A stretch of 64,000 nucleotides of DNA from Lactarius indigo (GCA_025766275.1 JAFKAC010000028.1:682001-746000); one strand, 5' to 3'; positions 25,399-38,100 are shown, counted from the first letter of the stretch. Numbers and translations are program-made. The notes: generated by a model from the sequence alone, not told the origin.

Positions 25399-28380
25399 AT
25401 GATACCAGCCTCCCCTCATAGCTTTCAATCAATGTTCGGTACTGCCATAGCCAACTACGAAAAGCAGACGGGACCGAGCATCCGTTTGTTGATAAGCTCA
25501 GAAGCTGTGACTCGGCTGATTCTGTGCTCCATTTGTTTCAAGAGCAAGCCCAGGCACTCGACGAATTTAGAAATGGAGACTGAGAGTTGATGAAGCGGCT
25601 CGGCCAGACAGTGCATCTCTTACATGTGCTAGCATCCAGCGCGACCTTTAGTGAGGGTATCGGTCTTGTGCGCTGAGACTCGGAGGTCGTCCTTCCTTTC
25701 ACCAGTTCTGACGCACGTCTCTAGGTGTTTCCACCGGCTAAAGTGATCTTTTCTGGGATCTGTATCCTCCTCACTGTCTGTAACTACCTTTTTTAATTCG
25801 TAGATCTTGGTAATCTATCGGTCTCCAGGCAGCCAAGGATGTCAGCTCGAGCTATGGTGCTCTCGTGGATCTCTTTGAATGCGTCGAGAGTTTTCTCAAA
25901 CGCCTCAAGGTATACACTGTGATGCCGTTCACCCCCGCGATGGAAGAAGCGGTCGCCAAGATAATGGTTGAATTACTCTCTGTACTGGCATTGGCGACGA
26001 AACAGATTAAGCAGGGTCGCTTCAGTAAGTGCGCGGTTTGGCACGACCACGGGCGCAGATGTTCGTGGCTTGACTCGCTACACCGCAGAGAAATTCGCGA
26101 AAAAGCTGTCGGGGGAGAGCGAGATCGAGGCAGTACCCCACAGGCTGGACCGACTCACAAAGGAGGAGGCTCGAACGACCGTGGTCCAGACTCTGGAGGT
26201 TGTGCATGGTCTTGTGAATAACATCAAGGTGGTCATGGATGGTACGTAATGCCCTTTTCGCTAATCACTTTCATTCAACGAAGCGCGACCGTGTGACCCC
26301 TTAGACGGAAAGGCCTCAACAGAAAATAATCGACAGGTTCTAGGTATGTTTTGCGTATGTGCAAGCACGTTTTCACGTTGGACTGACTACCGGTTTTAGT
26401 TACTATGCACGAGATGGCAACAAAGATAAACAAATTGAAGGTGCGCTTTGCTTTCGTTCTGCCATCGTCGTTCACTGAGGCTTCCCCCCAGGCGACCAAT
26501 TGCAAACGGACGTCCAAAGTTTGCTCTCTCCCCCTAATCCGTCAACAAACCATGAGATTGCAAGTGAGGTACACCATCTCGGAACTGCAGTATGGTTTGT
26601 CGAGGGCAGGATATTCGCGGCGTGGAAAGCATCCAGCTCTTTGCTGTGGATCCATGGCAAACGTACGGTTTCTTTCTACCATGTACTCCCGTGTCGTTCT
26701 AATAACCTCATTGTCTTATAGCTGGCGCTGGGAAGAGTATACCCCTGTACGTCGTCGTTCGACGCCTTCACCCAATAGCGCTCACGCTGTCGAACAGCTC
26801 TGCCCATTCAGGATATCGAGAAAACGCGCGTAGCTGGATTGGCCTCCATAGCCTATTATTATTTTGACTTTAGGGATACGGAGAAGCAGCACCTACGCGG
26901 GCTACTCTCTTCTCTTCTCTCTCAGCTCGGCGCCGGGTCTGATTCTAGTTATGAAATCCTCTTGCGCCTGTATTGTACGCATGCCAGCAGCACTCGAAAA
27001 CCCTCTGCACGTGAACTAATGCATTGCCTGAAGGACATGCTCACGCTCCCCGACACGGGACAAGTTGGGCTACACCCCGTTATACATAGCATCACAGGAC
27101 GGCCCTCCAGAAATCGTTCCATTGCTACTGGACCGTGGTGTAGACGTCAACGTCAAAGATTGGGATCACAAGACCACACTGGCGTTAACCGTAGAGAGCA
27201 GAAGGCTCGAGATTACCCGGTTGTTGACGGAGAATGGAACCGACGTGAATACCCGTGATAAAGAAGACAGTACGCCGCTGCACGCCGCATCGTTGCACCT
27301 CACATCGCAAAATGGCCACCTGGATATCGTTCACTGGTTACTCGACCACGGTGCTGACGTTAACGCATTGAATGTGGTTGGCAAGACACACCTCAGGGCC
27401 AGTTGAGACAGCTCTCCCTTGCACACGGCACTGCGGTTCGGGTATCTCGAGATTGTGCCCCAGCTACTCGCTCACAGTGCTGATGTCAATGCGCAAGACG
27501 GATTCCGTCAGAGCCCGTTACATCTGGCATCTCGCGACGGACGTCTCGATGTCGTGGATCTACTGCTCACGCGTAGCGCAGACGTCAGCGCGCAAGACGA
27601 GGATCGCGAAACTCCGTTGCATCAGGCATTTATCAGTGGAAGGCTGGATGCTGTGAAGCTACTGTTAGAGCATGGCGGCGACGTGAATGCCAAAAACCAG
27701 GAGGACACCACTCCCCTACATACAACATCGCGATATGGCCATCTCGATGTCGTGGAGTTGTTGCTCATACCGAAGCCTGCCAGTGAGTGCGGAATCTAGA
27801 TCACATGACCCCACAACTCGCTTTAGACAATCGGAGACCCGAAGTCGGGCACTGTCTAGTGCGATGCGGTGCAAACGTGTGTACCCAGGACAAGCAGGAC
27901 TGGACTCCGCTTCACCTGGCATCGCAAAAAGGTCACCCCGACATCGTACTATTGTTGCTCGACCACGGCGCAGACGTCGACGCCCAAAACTGGGACAACG
28001 AGACACCGTTGTACCTGGCGTCGACCTCAGGCAACTTCGATATTGCAGAAATACTGCTCAAACGGGGTGCGGACGTGAATGCAAGGAACAAGTGGCGGTG
28101 GTGTCCGCTGAACACGGCAGCGCGAGAGGGTCACTTCCACGTGGTGCGGCTGCTCCTCGTCCGCGGCACGGACGTGAACGCAGTCACTCAGATGCAATGG
28201 TGTGTGTTGCACTTGGCATCGTTCAACGGACGCCAGTAAATTATACAGTTGTTGCTAGAACGCGGCGCAAACGTACACGCGCTGAATGACGTGGGCCGGA
28301 CACCGTTCCAGGTGGCCCCAAAGAAAGAATACCCTATGCTCGCACAGATGTTATTGGAGCACGGTGCTAAAGAGGAATAA
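25399..28380 (+). pseudogene. Third Goodbye-NACHT-ankyrin copy, disrupted
   Basis: Segments follow the same order as the two intact STAND genes. A damaged Goodbye start (25399 onward) has a frameshift and then an in-frame TGA after FRNGD near 25588. Well-kept exons equivalent to 3-7 follow (about 25830-26660), then Walker A GAGKS near 26730. A one-base insertion before the IQDIE motif (~26810) breaks the frame. NACHT then stops after LKDMLTLPD near 27056 and the sequence jumps, with a frame change, into ankyrin repeats, so Walker B and the whole winged-helix segment are missing. The ankyrin part is broken by stops at about 27404, 27797 and 28237 and ends at a TAA at 28378-28380. Several splice sites are still good, so decay is fairly recent or the copy is still transcribed. 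Confidence 0.88.
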
Positions 28381-28607
28381 AGTTCGGGATGTAGTTATGA
28401 CAGATATCATGTACTAGCTTGGAACCGAGATGTGATAATGGGAACTTTCTGTGGAGGCTTTCTGATGTTCGGGCAAATGTCGCACTTCCACGTCGTAGAA
28501 CGAAGGGCCTAGCCGAGAGCGGAGAAAGGCGCTTCTGCTAGAATTACCATCAGCCTGGGCAGCGCCGAGGCCAACGACTCGATACACTACCGAAACGGCT
28601 AGCTGAG

Positions 28608-29359
28608 ATGGTTCGATTCAAAGTACCGTTCTTCTTTACCCTCGTTTCGCCCATGCCAGTATTGAACCCACAAATTAGAACCGCTGGCTCCTCGTCGAGT
28701 TCATCCCAGCCACCACGACAACCACTTCTTCTGCACCTTTGCCCACATTTGGCCAGGGGATATCAGGAAAGGACGTCTTTAACGCGCTGAAACAGAGCGT
28801 ATTATCGAACTTTGGAGATACGGGCTGGGGAGAAGTCGGCGCTTCGCTCTCTGGTGCGTTTTACCTTCTGCTTCATGGGAACAGCACGAGACCGATCTCT
28901 CCCTTTTGTGCTCTTTTGCAAAAAGTCAAATACTTTTCACCCACGACGCACCTTTGTATCATACGTGTCGCGCGAGGCGAAGCAGCGCGCACGACCTGGG
29001 CAGCTCTTGTGCTCCTCGACAGAATCGGGAATAACGACAGGCACAAGGTCGTGCCGCATGTAATCCACGTCTCAGGTGTGCTACTTGTCACCATATAAAA
29101 CTACTCGATACAGGGGTCATGGGTATTACGTTTTTAGGTACACTCAAGCACGCACAACTTGCAGCGATCGAGTGGAATAGAGAGGCCATTGCGCGGGTCA
29201 AAGCCGGGGCGGGCGTGCAGGGTGCGTATCACGCTTTCACTTTTCAGGTATCCCCTCTCATCCGAGATGGATCGCGTAGGTGCAGTTCTGCAACGCGCCA
29301 GCGACTCTGTAACATCCTTCCAATCGAGCATACAGGAAATCGAAGAGCTACAGGACTAA
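28608..29359 (+). CDS. POP5: RNase P/MRP subunit POP5
   Basis: POP5 is a protein subunit of nuclear RNase P and RNase MRP, which process tRNA and rRNA precursors. Five exons (28608-28622, 28679-28853, 28926-29075, 29138-29214, 29267-29359) give 169 aa, close to the human length. Exon 1 codes only MVRFK; after splicing it reads MVRFKNRWLLVEF, the conserved start. Further signatures are GKDVFNALKQSVLSNFGDTG, VKYFSPTTHLCIIRVAR and HVSGTLKHAQLAAIE, and the family ending EIEELQD. The last intron uses a weak GTGCAG donor, chosen because it alone keeps the terminal exon in frame. It converges on the KAPA synthase gene with 41 bp between stop codons, so their 3' UTRs must overlap. Confidence 0.93.
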
Positions 29360-29400
29360 AGTATCAGTGCCTTTCTATTCTACTCTCACATACAACACGT

Positions 29401-31024
29401 CTACAACTTTGATTGCAACAATAGGCCCCCATCCCCGCCCATGGCACGCACGTCCTCTTGAATATGGAGTCGCCCCCTGTCCTGACCAACCCCCCCTTCC
29501 CGTGCGACTCTTGCTGCCCACGCGATTGCGGAATCGATGAGCATGTCAAGTTCAGCACGCGTATTGCCCGCGTGGAGACATACGCGTACTCGATCCGTGC
29601 CCTTCGGGACTGTGGGCCAGCTTATCGGACGTGCGTTGATTCCGTGTGCTAGGAGGTGCGCGGACAGGGCGCGCGCACGAGACGTCAAGAGGGGTATGAT
29701 CGGCGTCGGGAGTTGAGTCTTTGAGGGGTGCTGTAGGTGGGCCGGGAGAGAGAGGAGGCGCGGCGGGATGGATGATGCGGAGAGAGAGGCGCGGAGGCGC
29801 TCCTGGAAGTATGCCGAGTGATCGAGGACCCGGGCTGCGAGCTGTTGTACGTGCTCGTGGTCAGGTTCGTGGTGGTAGCAAGACAAATGGGCGACCTACC
29901 CGAGCTGCAGTGCCGTCTTCGAGGAGGTCAAACGAGCACGAGGCAGCGATAACGGCAAGGTTGCTGAGCGACGTCGTGTAGATCAGCGGCCGAGCGTAGT
30001 TGAGCAAGTAATCGCGGATCAGGGTGTTGGTCAGAAGCACCGCTGCGGACGCGAATCTATACATCTAATCTCTGCCTGTATCCGGTGTCAGAGGAATGCA
30101 CGCACCACCGGATGCCGCGAGCGCCTTGCCAAACGTGTGCAGTCGCGCAAGCACACGCTTCTCCACCCCGAGCAGCGCGACGAGTCCGCGCCCCTCGGGC
30201 CCATACAGGCCCGTCGCATGCGCCTCGTCCACGACCATATGCGCGTTCCCCGCAGGGAACACCGCGTCCATGGTGTCCAGCATCGCGCACAGCGGCGCGA
30301 CGGTGCCATCCATGCTATACACGCTCTCGACCGCAACGAACACGCTAGCAGTGCCCGCGCGGAGCGCAGCGCATTCGTCGCAGAGCGCGCAAAGAACGGC
30401 CCGCAGCGCACGCACGTCGTTATGCGCAAACGCGCGGCGGCGGCCCGGCGCAATGCGTGATGTGCGCGCGCCGTCGTGCACGGACGCGTGGATCGCTGCG
30501 TCGTGCACGAGCGCGTCGCCCGTCTGCGGCACGCACGCGAAGAAGCCCGCGTTGGCGTCGAAGCCCGAGTTGAAGAGCAGCGCCGCGGGCGAGCGGAACG
30601 CCCGCGCGAGGCGTGCTTCGAGCGCTGCGTGCGCCGTACCGTGCACGAGCAGCCGTGAGCCGCCCGAGCCGAGGATCGCGGGTGCGGCGTGGAGAGCTGC
30701 AAGGACACGTGCGCGTAGGAGCGGTGAGGTCGCGAGGGAGAGATAGTCATTTGAGGAAAAGTCCGCCGGTGCTGGTGCTGGTCCCGGTGCTACTGAAGGT
30801 ACTTCCGGCGTCGGCGTAGAAGCGGAGGTGGTGGTTGTGATGGCGATGATTCCGGTGGTGGCTGCGGCTTCTGGACTCGCGGCTGTGGCCGTAGCTTCTG
30901 TGGCAGAATCCGTGATTAGCGGTGGATGGGAGAGCGAGAGATCTGGGGAGGGGAGCCGGCGTCGGATGTTGCGATCGTCGCGCGAGGCGAGCGCAGAGGC
31001 GAGTTTTTGGGCGAGGGCGGCCAT
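29401..31024 (-). CDS. 8-amino-7-oxononanoate (KAPA) synthase, peroxisomal
   Basis: This PLP enzyme of the alpha-oxoamine synthase family condenses pimeloyl-CoA with alanine, the first committed step of biotin synthesis (BioF). Exons 31024-30106, 30042-29900 and 29841-29401 give 500 aa. Visible features: FSSNDYLSLA start of the fold, GSGGSRLL glycine loop, VVDEAHATGLYGPEGRG aspartate and histidine motif, and HTFGKALAASG with Lys300 as the Schiff-base residue. An Ala/Thr-rich ~90-residue stretch before the fold is longer than in bacteria. The last three residues are SKL, a canonical peroxisomal targeting signal, matching the known peroxisomal location of this step in fungi. KAPA synthase is preferred over 5-aminolevulinate synthase because of the SKL, the absence of a mitochondrial presequence, and overall similarity. 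Confidence 0.88.
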
Positions 31025-31937
31025 TTTTCTAGGGGAGTTGGTTCCGTGATGTTCGGACCGGACGACACCTATCAGATAGGAGGGTTCTCTATTCTCTAAG
31101 TCTACGTGGACCACTTTGCTCACGCAGACGGATCGAAAAAGAGCGGATTGGTTGCGTAGAGATGGCGGAAGGGGGAAAAACGAGATCGACTGCAACCATT
31201 CCTCACTTTCTCTTTTTTTTTGCACCAACCCCTGTGCGACGACGGCGCCAAGGTCAGCGGACACCTGCTGTGCCCCAACGACTTTGATTGGGTGGGGCGA
31301 ACAGCCGCGGTCATAAATACGATCAAACTTCACATCCCAGATTGTTGCATGTTCGCTTGCGTCAGTTGAGTTTCAATCTATTATCGTGATGAAGCATGAG
31401 TGGGCCGTTGGGAGCCTGAAAGAGCAGGTGTCCCAATTCAATAAAGTAAGGTTGTGTTACTAATGGACTACAGGGATACAGAACCCTTCATCGTTCGGAG
31501 GGGAGCTGACTGGATATGGTGACGGAAGTATGGTAACTGTGATAATACAACGATGGAGGCGATGATAAGCGATATCGCAAGAAAAAAAAAGTCAGAATGG
31601 GGAAACGAGAATGGAGGGTGCCGAGGATGTCATGGCAAGCGGGGCGAACACATCAAGTGCAGCCCATTATGACTGGACGGGTCCATGCAAAACAGAAATG
31701 GGGACGGAGACCTCTAATGGACATGCACGATTTGTCGGGGGCGATGGACGGCGGGTAGTATATGGCGGCGCGGAAACCTTCCTTCGCGGAGCCCGAAGCC
31801 CCAGATGGAGGCAGATGCCCTCTTGTGTGTATCTGGTCGTGATGCGTGATGCACATGACAGGTCGTGCTCCACGCCGCAGCGTGATCGTGATCGGAATTA
31901 CAACCAACTACAGAGTAGCTGCTGCTGCTGGCTAGGC
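31025..31937. promoter_or_regulatory. KAPA synthase promoter region and neighbouring 3' UTR
   Basis: The gap lies between the start of the KAPA synthase gene and the stop of the next minus-strand gene. The upstream frame of the KAPA ORF stays open to 31333, but the residues are unlike the family and the ATG at 31024 gives a normal start. No other gene or repeat is visible. Confidence 0.5.
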
Positions 31938-32741
31938 TCATTGGGAGCCGTCCACGCCAAAGTCGATCCATTCGACACGGAACTGGTGCCAATCGTCGTC
32001 GATACCAGACTCTTCATGACTCGACGCAGATGCCAGCTCCCACTGGAATGCGGAGGTCTCTTTGAGGGAAGGGGAGTACGCGTGCCGCGGGAGGGGCATG
32101 TGCAGCGATCTCCGACGTTGTTGTTCGTTCTGGCTGGGCAGAGAGACGGGAAAGTCGTGCTCCCAGAGCGGGGCGGCGGTACTGGGCAGCGCGACGAGGA
32201 ACGCCGTGCGCGTGGGTAGCGGTGTGTCAACGGGATCGACCTTGTCATCCAAGTACGGATCCGTACGCTCCTCTCTTTCGTCTCTGTGATGATACACACA
32301 ATAAATGTGGTGTTGCCGATCAGAGACGGAAAAGGCTCACCCTAGCAAGGTCGTTGCGTGGTACACGCTAGTGCTCCAGTCCCATATCCGCGCGTCCAGC
32401 GCGGTCTCCTGCCCAACACACCCTGGCAGCATCGACCGCCAGCTCCGTCGGCGAGGCTTAACACCACCTTCTACGGCGTTGGTGTTCGCAGAAGAAGGCT
32501 TTTCTCTCCGCCAGGAGACACGACGCCATAACTTGGTCGAGAAACGAGAGGTCTTCTTGGGAGCGACCTCGATTGACGCCGCGGAGTCTTCCGAGGGCTC
32601 ACGGTCAGATGCGGACGAGTTCAGGTTGGTGGATGAAACGGTCTGGACGGGGTGGGATGACCCCCGGCCCGTGCTCCGAGACTCGATGACACGCAGACCA
32701 GCGGCGAAGAGATTCGAATAATCCGTTTGGAGCACGTTCAT
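31938..32741 (-). CDS. Uncharacterised protein, two exons
   Basis: Exons 32741-32341 and 32283-31938 are joined by a GTGAGC...CACAG intron with exact phase closure, giving 248 aa. I do not recognise a family. The first half is Ser/Arg-rich and basic (LWRRVSWRREKPSS and similar), compatible with a flexible or nucleic-acid-binding segment. The second half is acidic and hydrophilic, ending in VEWIDFGVDGSQ. No signal peptide or membrane helix is evident. The clean splice and consistent composition across the junction are the main support. The frame stays open upstream to 33278, but that part looks non-coding, so the ATG at 32741 is preferred. Confidence 0.5.
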
Positions 32742-33494
32742 GGGGATAGCGAGGCTCGAGATACGAGAGTTGGATGTGCAATGGGGGGGCCAAACTGCCA
32801 GGTAGCCGGAGGGGGGGCTCAAGGAACGAGTCCCGGGAAAGGTAGAAAGAAGGAAAAGTCTAGAGGAGGAAAGTGGAAAGGAAACGACGAATAAAGGAGA
32901 GGTACTTGTACTTGGAGTACCTGTGGGAAGGGCGAACAACAAAGGAGTGGTGATCAAGCATGTGGAGGCAGGGGCCCAAGTCCTTATAACGATTACGGAT
33001 AGGCGCTGCGAAGGACCACTATCAAGAAGCGCTTCTCTATTGCAAAGCACAATAGGACTGTACCGCTGTTCGGTCATGCGGCAGCTCGGACTCACTCGGA
33101 GGGTTTGACGGCGTTGCTTGGGACACCAAAGTAGAAATCTCATAAATCCGATCATTCGAAGCTGTACCAACAATGGGTCGCGATCTCGGATAAAGATCAG
33201 TATCAGCGATGCTGCGTGGTGCCACGAGATGAAACCCGGCTTCATGGTCTGAGGGAGAATTACACCGTGTGATGACACTCGGCGCCCGTGGACAGTCCTC
33301 GTCGACTTAGAGTTGATTACCTGCGCATACCGAGATCATGGAACGGAACTGAGACTGTAAGGGCGTTAAACCAGGTCAAATGACCAAGTAACCGTACTGG
33401 CACGTGAAAAACCGATGTTACCCCGCATTGTCACGAGCGACTCGAGAGTCTCTTGCTCCGTCTTCAACTGCGACCCTCTTCACCGCAAACCAGC
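32742..33494. promoter_or_regulatory. Divergent promoter between the unknown gene and the kinase
   Basis: The stretch separates divergent start codons at 32741 (minus) and 33495 (plus). It contains the open extension of the minus-strand frame, which I read as chance. No TATA box is obvious. Confidence 0.45.
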
Positions 33495-35161
33495 ATGACG
33501 CCCTCGTTCAGAATCTCCTCTGCATTATGGGACAAGATACATCACTTTGCCTCCTTTCCTCAAACAGGCGGTCGGTTTCATTTCCTGCTCTGATCTCGTG
33601 CTGCGCAGCCATTTACCATAAATGCCTTTTAGTATCATTGCAACAAATGGTTCGATTTGGTCAGAACCCAAGTCAGGGGACCTTGTTGAGAGGCAGCCAA
33701 TTCCTCCTCGGTACGTGCCAACCATCACATCCCACTCTATTTCCGTATTGATCCCTTGCACGGAAAGAGGAGCTCCCTGTCCGACTGGCACACCGTGCCA
33801 AAGAACTCGATGAACTTCCCCACAATCTAAGCCACATGCCCTCTATCCAGAAAGTCAAGAACTGGTATGCCCAATCCTTCGAGGTGCGCTCCCATCTCCC
33901 GTTCCTGACATGCCATTGTCCTATCCCCTGTAGGACTAATTGTATTCTAGGAGCTGATCAACTTCCCGCCCGTATCGCTCCCTCCAGACGTCCGTGGTGC
34001 TCTGAACCAAGGTGACATCTCGCTCCCTGAGTCTACCCCAAACCTTTCCTTTGAGGAAGACCAGTACCGCCGGATCAGTGATACCACCAATGGGAACGGA
34101 CATCGAGGCCGCCTCCGGATACCTATCGAGAAACGGTCGGAGATATCATATAATAACTTTTGATGGTGCTCACCGGTAATCTTGCAGGTACTACGCGCAA
34201 ACTACGAACACCGAATGGCCTCCGGAGGTTCACGACTACAATAAGCGTTTCACGCAGACGCTTGAATACATCAAGAAGCGTCATGACCCCACAGTGACAA
34301 CCGTCGCACAGGGCGTCCTCGAGTGGAAGCAAAACCAAAAGGCGCAAAATATTGGTCTTGATGTCCAGGCTTGGCTCGATCGTTTCTACATGTCTCGGAT
34401 CGGTATCCGGTTCTTAATAGGCCAGCGTAGGTTCATACATTACTGTCCTTCGTGGTGGTACCTGTTCTCACACCTCCGACACAGACGTGGCGCTCAATAC
34501 TTTGGATCCCCACCCAGACTACGTCGGGATCATTTGTACGCGTGCCGTAAGTTGCCGCACATGCTGGTTCCTGTTATTTCTCCACATGGTCTGACACTTT
34601 TCTTTCGCGTGCAATCAGAATGTCCATGACATTGTCCATGAGGCCATCGAGAACGCGCGATTCGTCTGCGAAGAACATTACGGAATGTTCAAGGGACCAC
34701 CCGTCCAGCTGATCTGCCCAAAGGACCTGCACTTTGCCTACGTGCCGGGCCACCTGTCGCATATCTGCTTCGAGCTGCTCAAGAACTCGCTTCGCGCGGT
34801 CGTCGAGCGGTACGGCCACGACAAGGAGGACGCGATTCCGCCTATCAAGGTGGTCGTCGTGGAGGGAAAGGAAGACATCACCATCAAGCTCTCAGACGAG
34901 GGTGGTGGGATTGCGCGCAGCGCGATCCCGCTCATCTGGACTTACATGTACACGACGATGGAGGGCCAACACATCGACCAGGACTTCCAGGCCAGTGACT
35001 TTAACGCACCGATGGCTGGCTTTGGCTACGGCCTCCCGCTCTCGCGGCTCTATGCGCGCTACTTTGGGGGCGACCTTCGTCTCATCTCCATGGATGGTTT
35101 CGGCACGGATGTTTACATTCATCTCAATCGTCTCTCCAGCAGTCGGGAGCCGCTCCAGTAG
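33495..35161 (+). CDS. Mitochondrial alpha-ketoacid dehydrogenase kinase (PDK/BCKDK family)
   Basis: The enzyme phosphorylates and inactivates the E1 subunit of the pyruvate or branched-chain dehydrogenase complex in the mitochondrial matrix. Seven exons (33495-33570, 33633-33710, 33768-33883, 33951-34135, 34188-34426, 34485-34546, 34619-35161) give 432 aa. The N-terminal helical bundle shows DKIHHFASFPQTG and the helix LRGSQFLLEELPVRLAHR. The GHKL ATPase domain has the N-box ELLKNSLRA (residues ~304-312, Asn308), G1 box DEGGG (~345-349) and G2 box GFGYGLPLSR (~386-395). The family length is ~400-440 aa. Whether pyruvate or branched-chain complex is the substrate cannot be decided here; residues QGVLEWK and the C-terminus suit the PDK-like fungal group. 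The N-terminus is weakly basic, compatible with import. Confidence 0.92.
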
Positions 35162-38100
35162 TCCTGTATGATCCCAGGCGCTGAGACGTCCCCCTCGTGC
35201 CTGAACCCGCCCGCACGGCTCTCACACAGAAACGAATTGTTGTGGTGTCATGGCGCTGAAACGCTTCACAACGTACATACATATTACGACCTCTCACAAA
35301 GTCCTAACTCTCATCCGTTCCTTTCTTTTGTACTGTAATTGTCACAATCAAACATCAAAGTTATTTGCTTTTTGCAATCCCTGACGTACTGTATGGGTAA
35401 CTCGCCACCCACGCCTAATGATTGCCTACAGGGATTCACTCTATTTGACTGATATACACGCGCTATTATGGTTGACGTGGGCGTGGGCGGCAGATATGTA
35501 ACGCATGCATGCGCGGACTTGCGCGTGGTACCCACGCGGTCGCTTGTGTGGCTCACAACGCCCTGACAAGACAAAGGGCGAGCATCTCTCGGCGAAGCAT
35601 GTGACACAAACACCACAGGCAACGGTGATCGGCACCGCGTACCGTATTACATAACACAATTCCAGGCCTTTGCCGCGCCCATCAGTTAGTTGTGCCAAAG
35701 CCCCATTGTTATGCTGTACTGTAACTTACGAGAGTTGATGTGTATGAAACCACTTGACTTGGCAACACAAACGCATAGCGTGCATGGTCGCGCTCATCCA
35801 GCGTTCCGTCGCGTTCTAGGCTGGCGCACCCTCAGGGGCTTCGGGACAGAACTACTTTACCACCGAAGGCTGACACTTCGCTCGCCCACTCATAGCGCAT
35901 GCCGTCCAGCCATTCTGGCGACCGGCTCTAAGTTCTGGCTTAATTATTTGTTCTTGGCCGCGGCAACCATGAGTCAGGCTGACTTGCTGCGCCACCATCG
36001 CGTCGGGTCACGATGATCGCCATCCGCGGCCGCGGCACACAATAGCATTGAAGAACTTAGCCCCGCGCCCGCGCGGGTGTGGTGTGTGTGTGGGCCCGAA
36101 CGCGTTCGTATGGTTGGTTGGTTGTGCCGCGCTGCGCCGCGTCGTTCCGGCACCGTAACCATAACGCAGGACTTTTACGGTAGGTGGAGCAAGCTTTTTG
36201 CACAAAACGTTTTACTGTACGGGCAATTGAAATTCTTCCGTTGGCTGGTGGGAAACTCGGACCCTTTTTTTCATTTCTTTCTTCTTGCGCTGACCCGACG
36301 GAGTTTATGCCTCGCCGCCCTCAGGTCCGACGGGATACACGACGAGCAAACCGGGTTTTGGGACCTGAGAGACCGGGGAACCTTTCCGTGCCGTATTGTT
36401 GCCTCCCTTCTGTGTCACGGGTTGACTCGCGACAACAGTCTGTCAAGTTTGGATGTTTGCACATCGACGCACGCAGATCCGAACTGAAAGGAGTGATCGT
36501 GTTCGGGGGTTTTGAGGGGGGACTCGACTCGGAGGCTGAAGTTCGACATGACTCACCCGACGCAGAACTCGTGCTGTTGCCGGCGACAAGCTTCAATTAT
36601 GGAAGAGGGATCCCATACTGAAAGTCCGCAGCACATGGTTTATCAGGCGCTTGCCAGTTGCTCCATCGACATCTCGAAGCGCGAATTGCATCCTCGGCTC
36701 ACTGGCTCACGGCATATTCCAGCAGCTGTCCGAAGTCACGGACGCGTATAAACGTGGGCACGAAAAGATAAACGTCTGGATCTGGACACGAGTACCGTAA
36801 CCGTACGTTGTTCGTGAGAGATTGAATCCTCTAGCGGTTGCTGAGGCATTCGACCGATACGGAAACCTTCTTGACCTGCACCACTGGGCCCGGGAATCGG
36901 CCCCTCAGTGTGAAAAAACCCCGTGGACAAAACCTAACCCGTTGTAAATAGAATTCACACAACCGAGTCAGACTTTCGCTGAAAAGACCAACTTCCCGGG
37001 CCCAGTGAACTGGAGGGTCCATATGACGGTGCCTACTTGCTTGCACGATGAGACGACGCTTAGACTCTAGACACTTGCCCATTGGTGCGTATCACTGTCA
37101 CAACGGGAGAATGAAACGTCAGTCTCTCCCTTTGCTGCGCCGCCGAGAAGTTCAATGGTCAAACTTCAAGTGCTTGCACTGCCCACGCAGAAAATGTTTT
37201 TATCCGAAAAGAATGCAAAGGCCAAGGACGGAGTATCAGAACTTCCGGGAAGTTCAAGGTTAGCCAGAGCGACGGCGGTTTGCTAAACTTGGCAGCAGCC
37301 TACCATTCCACCAGGCCAGAAGTAGCGAGTGCTTCTCTCCGCGGACTCCGTCTCAGGCTGTGCTTCGTATTTGCCGCACTGTGCTGTTTCTGTTTGATCA
37401 CAACAACCGGAGTGAATTGGGACCGAAGGCACTACCTACTTATCACAGACGTGCGCAATCATCTTCCACAGCTTCGCTCAGAACAATGGCCTTTCGTGGT
37501 TGGAAGCTTGGCCTTCCATCTGTTTTGTGGGGCTAGAGACCAACTCTAGGGGACCAGACCTTGGCGGCGCTAAAGGAGGACATGGGACTATCGGCGCAAC
37601 GAGATCGGATCAACCTGTGTGTGGCCCTTCATAGTTAGAAAAAAGGTGGTTCCATACTATTAATTAAGTCAACTGATTGATCCAGTACACTGTAGCTCAC
37701 GCAGTATCCGAGTCACGGAATTCCATGCGCGCGGCGTGCCAATGGTTCCATGACTTCCATCGGCTCGGGGTAGCGCGAGACCATAGCACGAGACTCGCAA
37801 ACCACGGGTTTCTGAGATACAAAAGTTAGATTAGGAGGGTCTGAGGTTCGGGTTGTCAGGTGCTGTAGGGCTGTGCGTAGCACTGTAGCAGTATCGAAGG
37901 AGAAAAGAGGTACTTTTCCGATCTTCGGTGTCTGACATTGTAACGGAGGATTGAGAAGTTGATATGGTAGAACAAACTTTTTGGGTTCCCCGGCGGGCCG
38001 AACGGGCACTCACATGAGCAAATGGTGCTTTGCAGTACCCGCGACGACATTCTCAGAGTGTCGGCCCGGAGTCTATGGGTACAGGTATACATATCACCAT

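Noticed and set aside
31025..31333. Upstream extension of the KAPA synthase frame
   Set aside because: Residues are unlike the family and contain no targeting signal; the downstream ATG gives a normal start and the protein carries SKL at its end.
32742..33278. Upstream extension of the unknown gene at 31938-32741
   Set aside because: The composition (hydrophobic and irregular) differs sharply from the downstream coding part and it lies where a promoter is expected.
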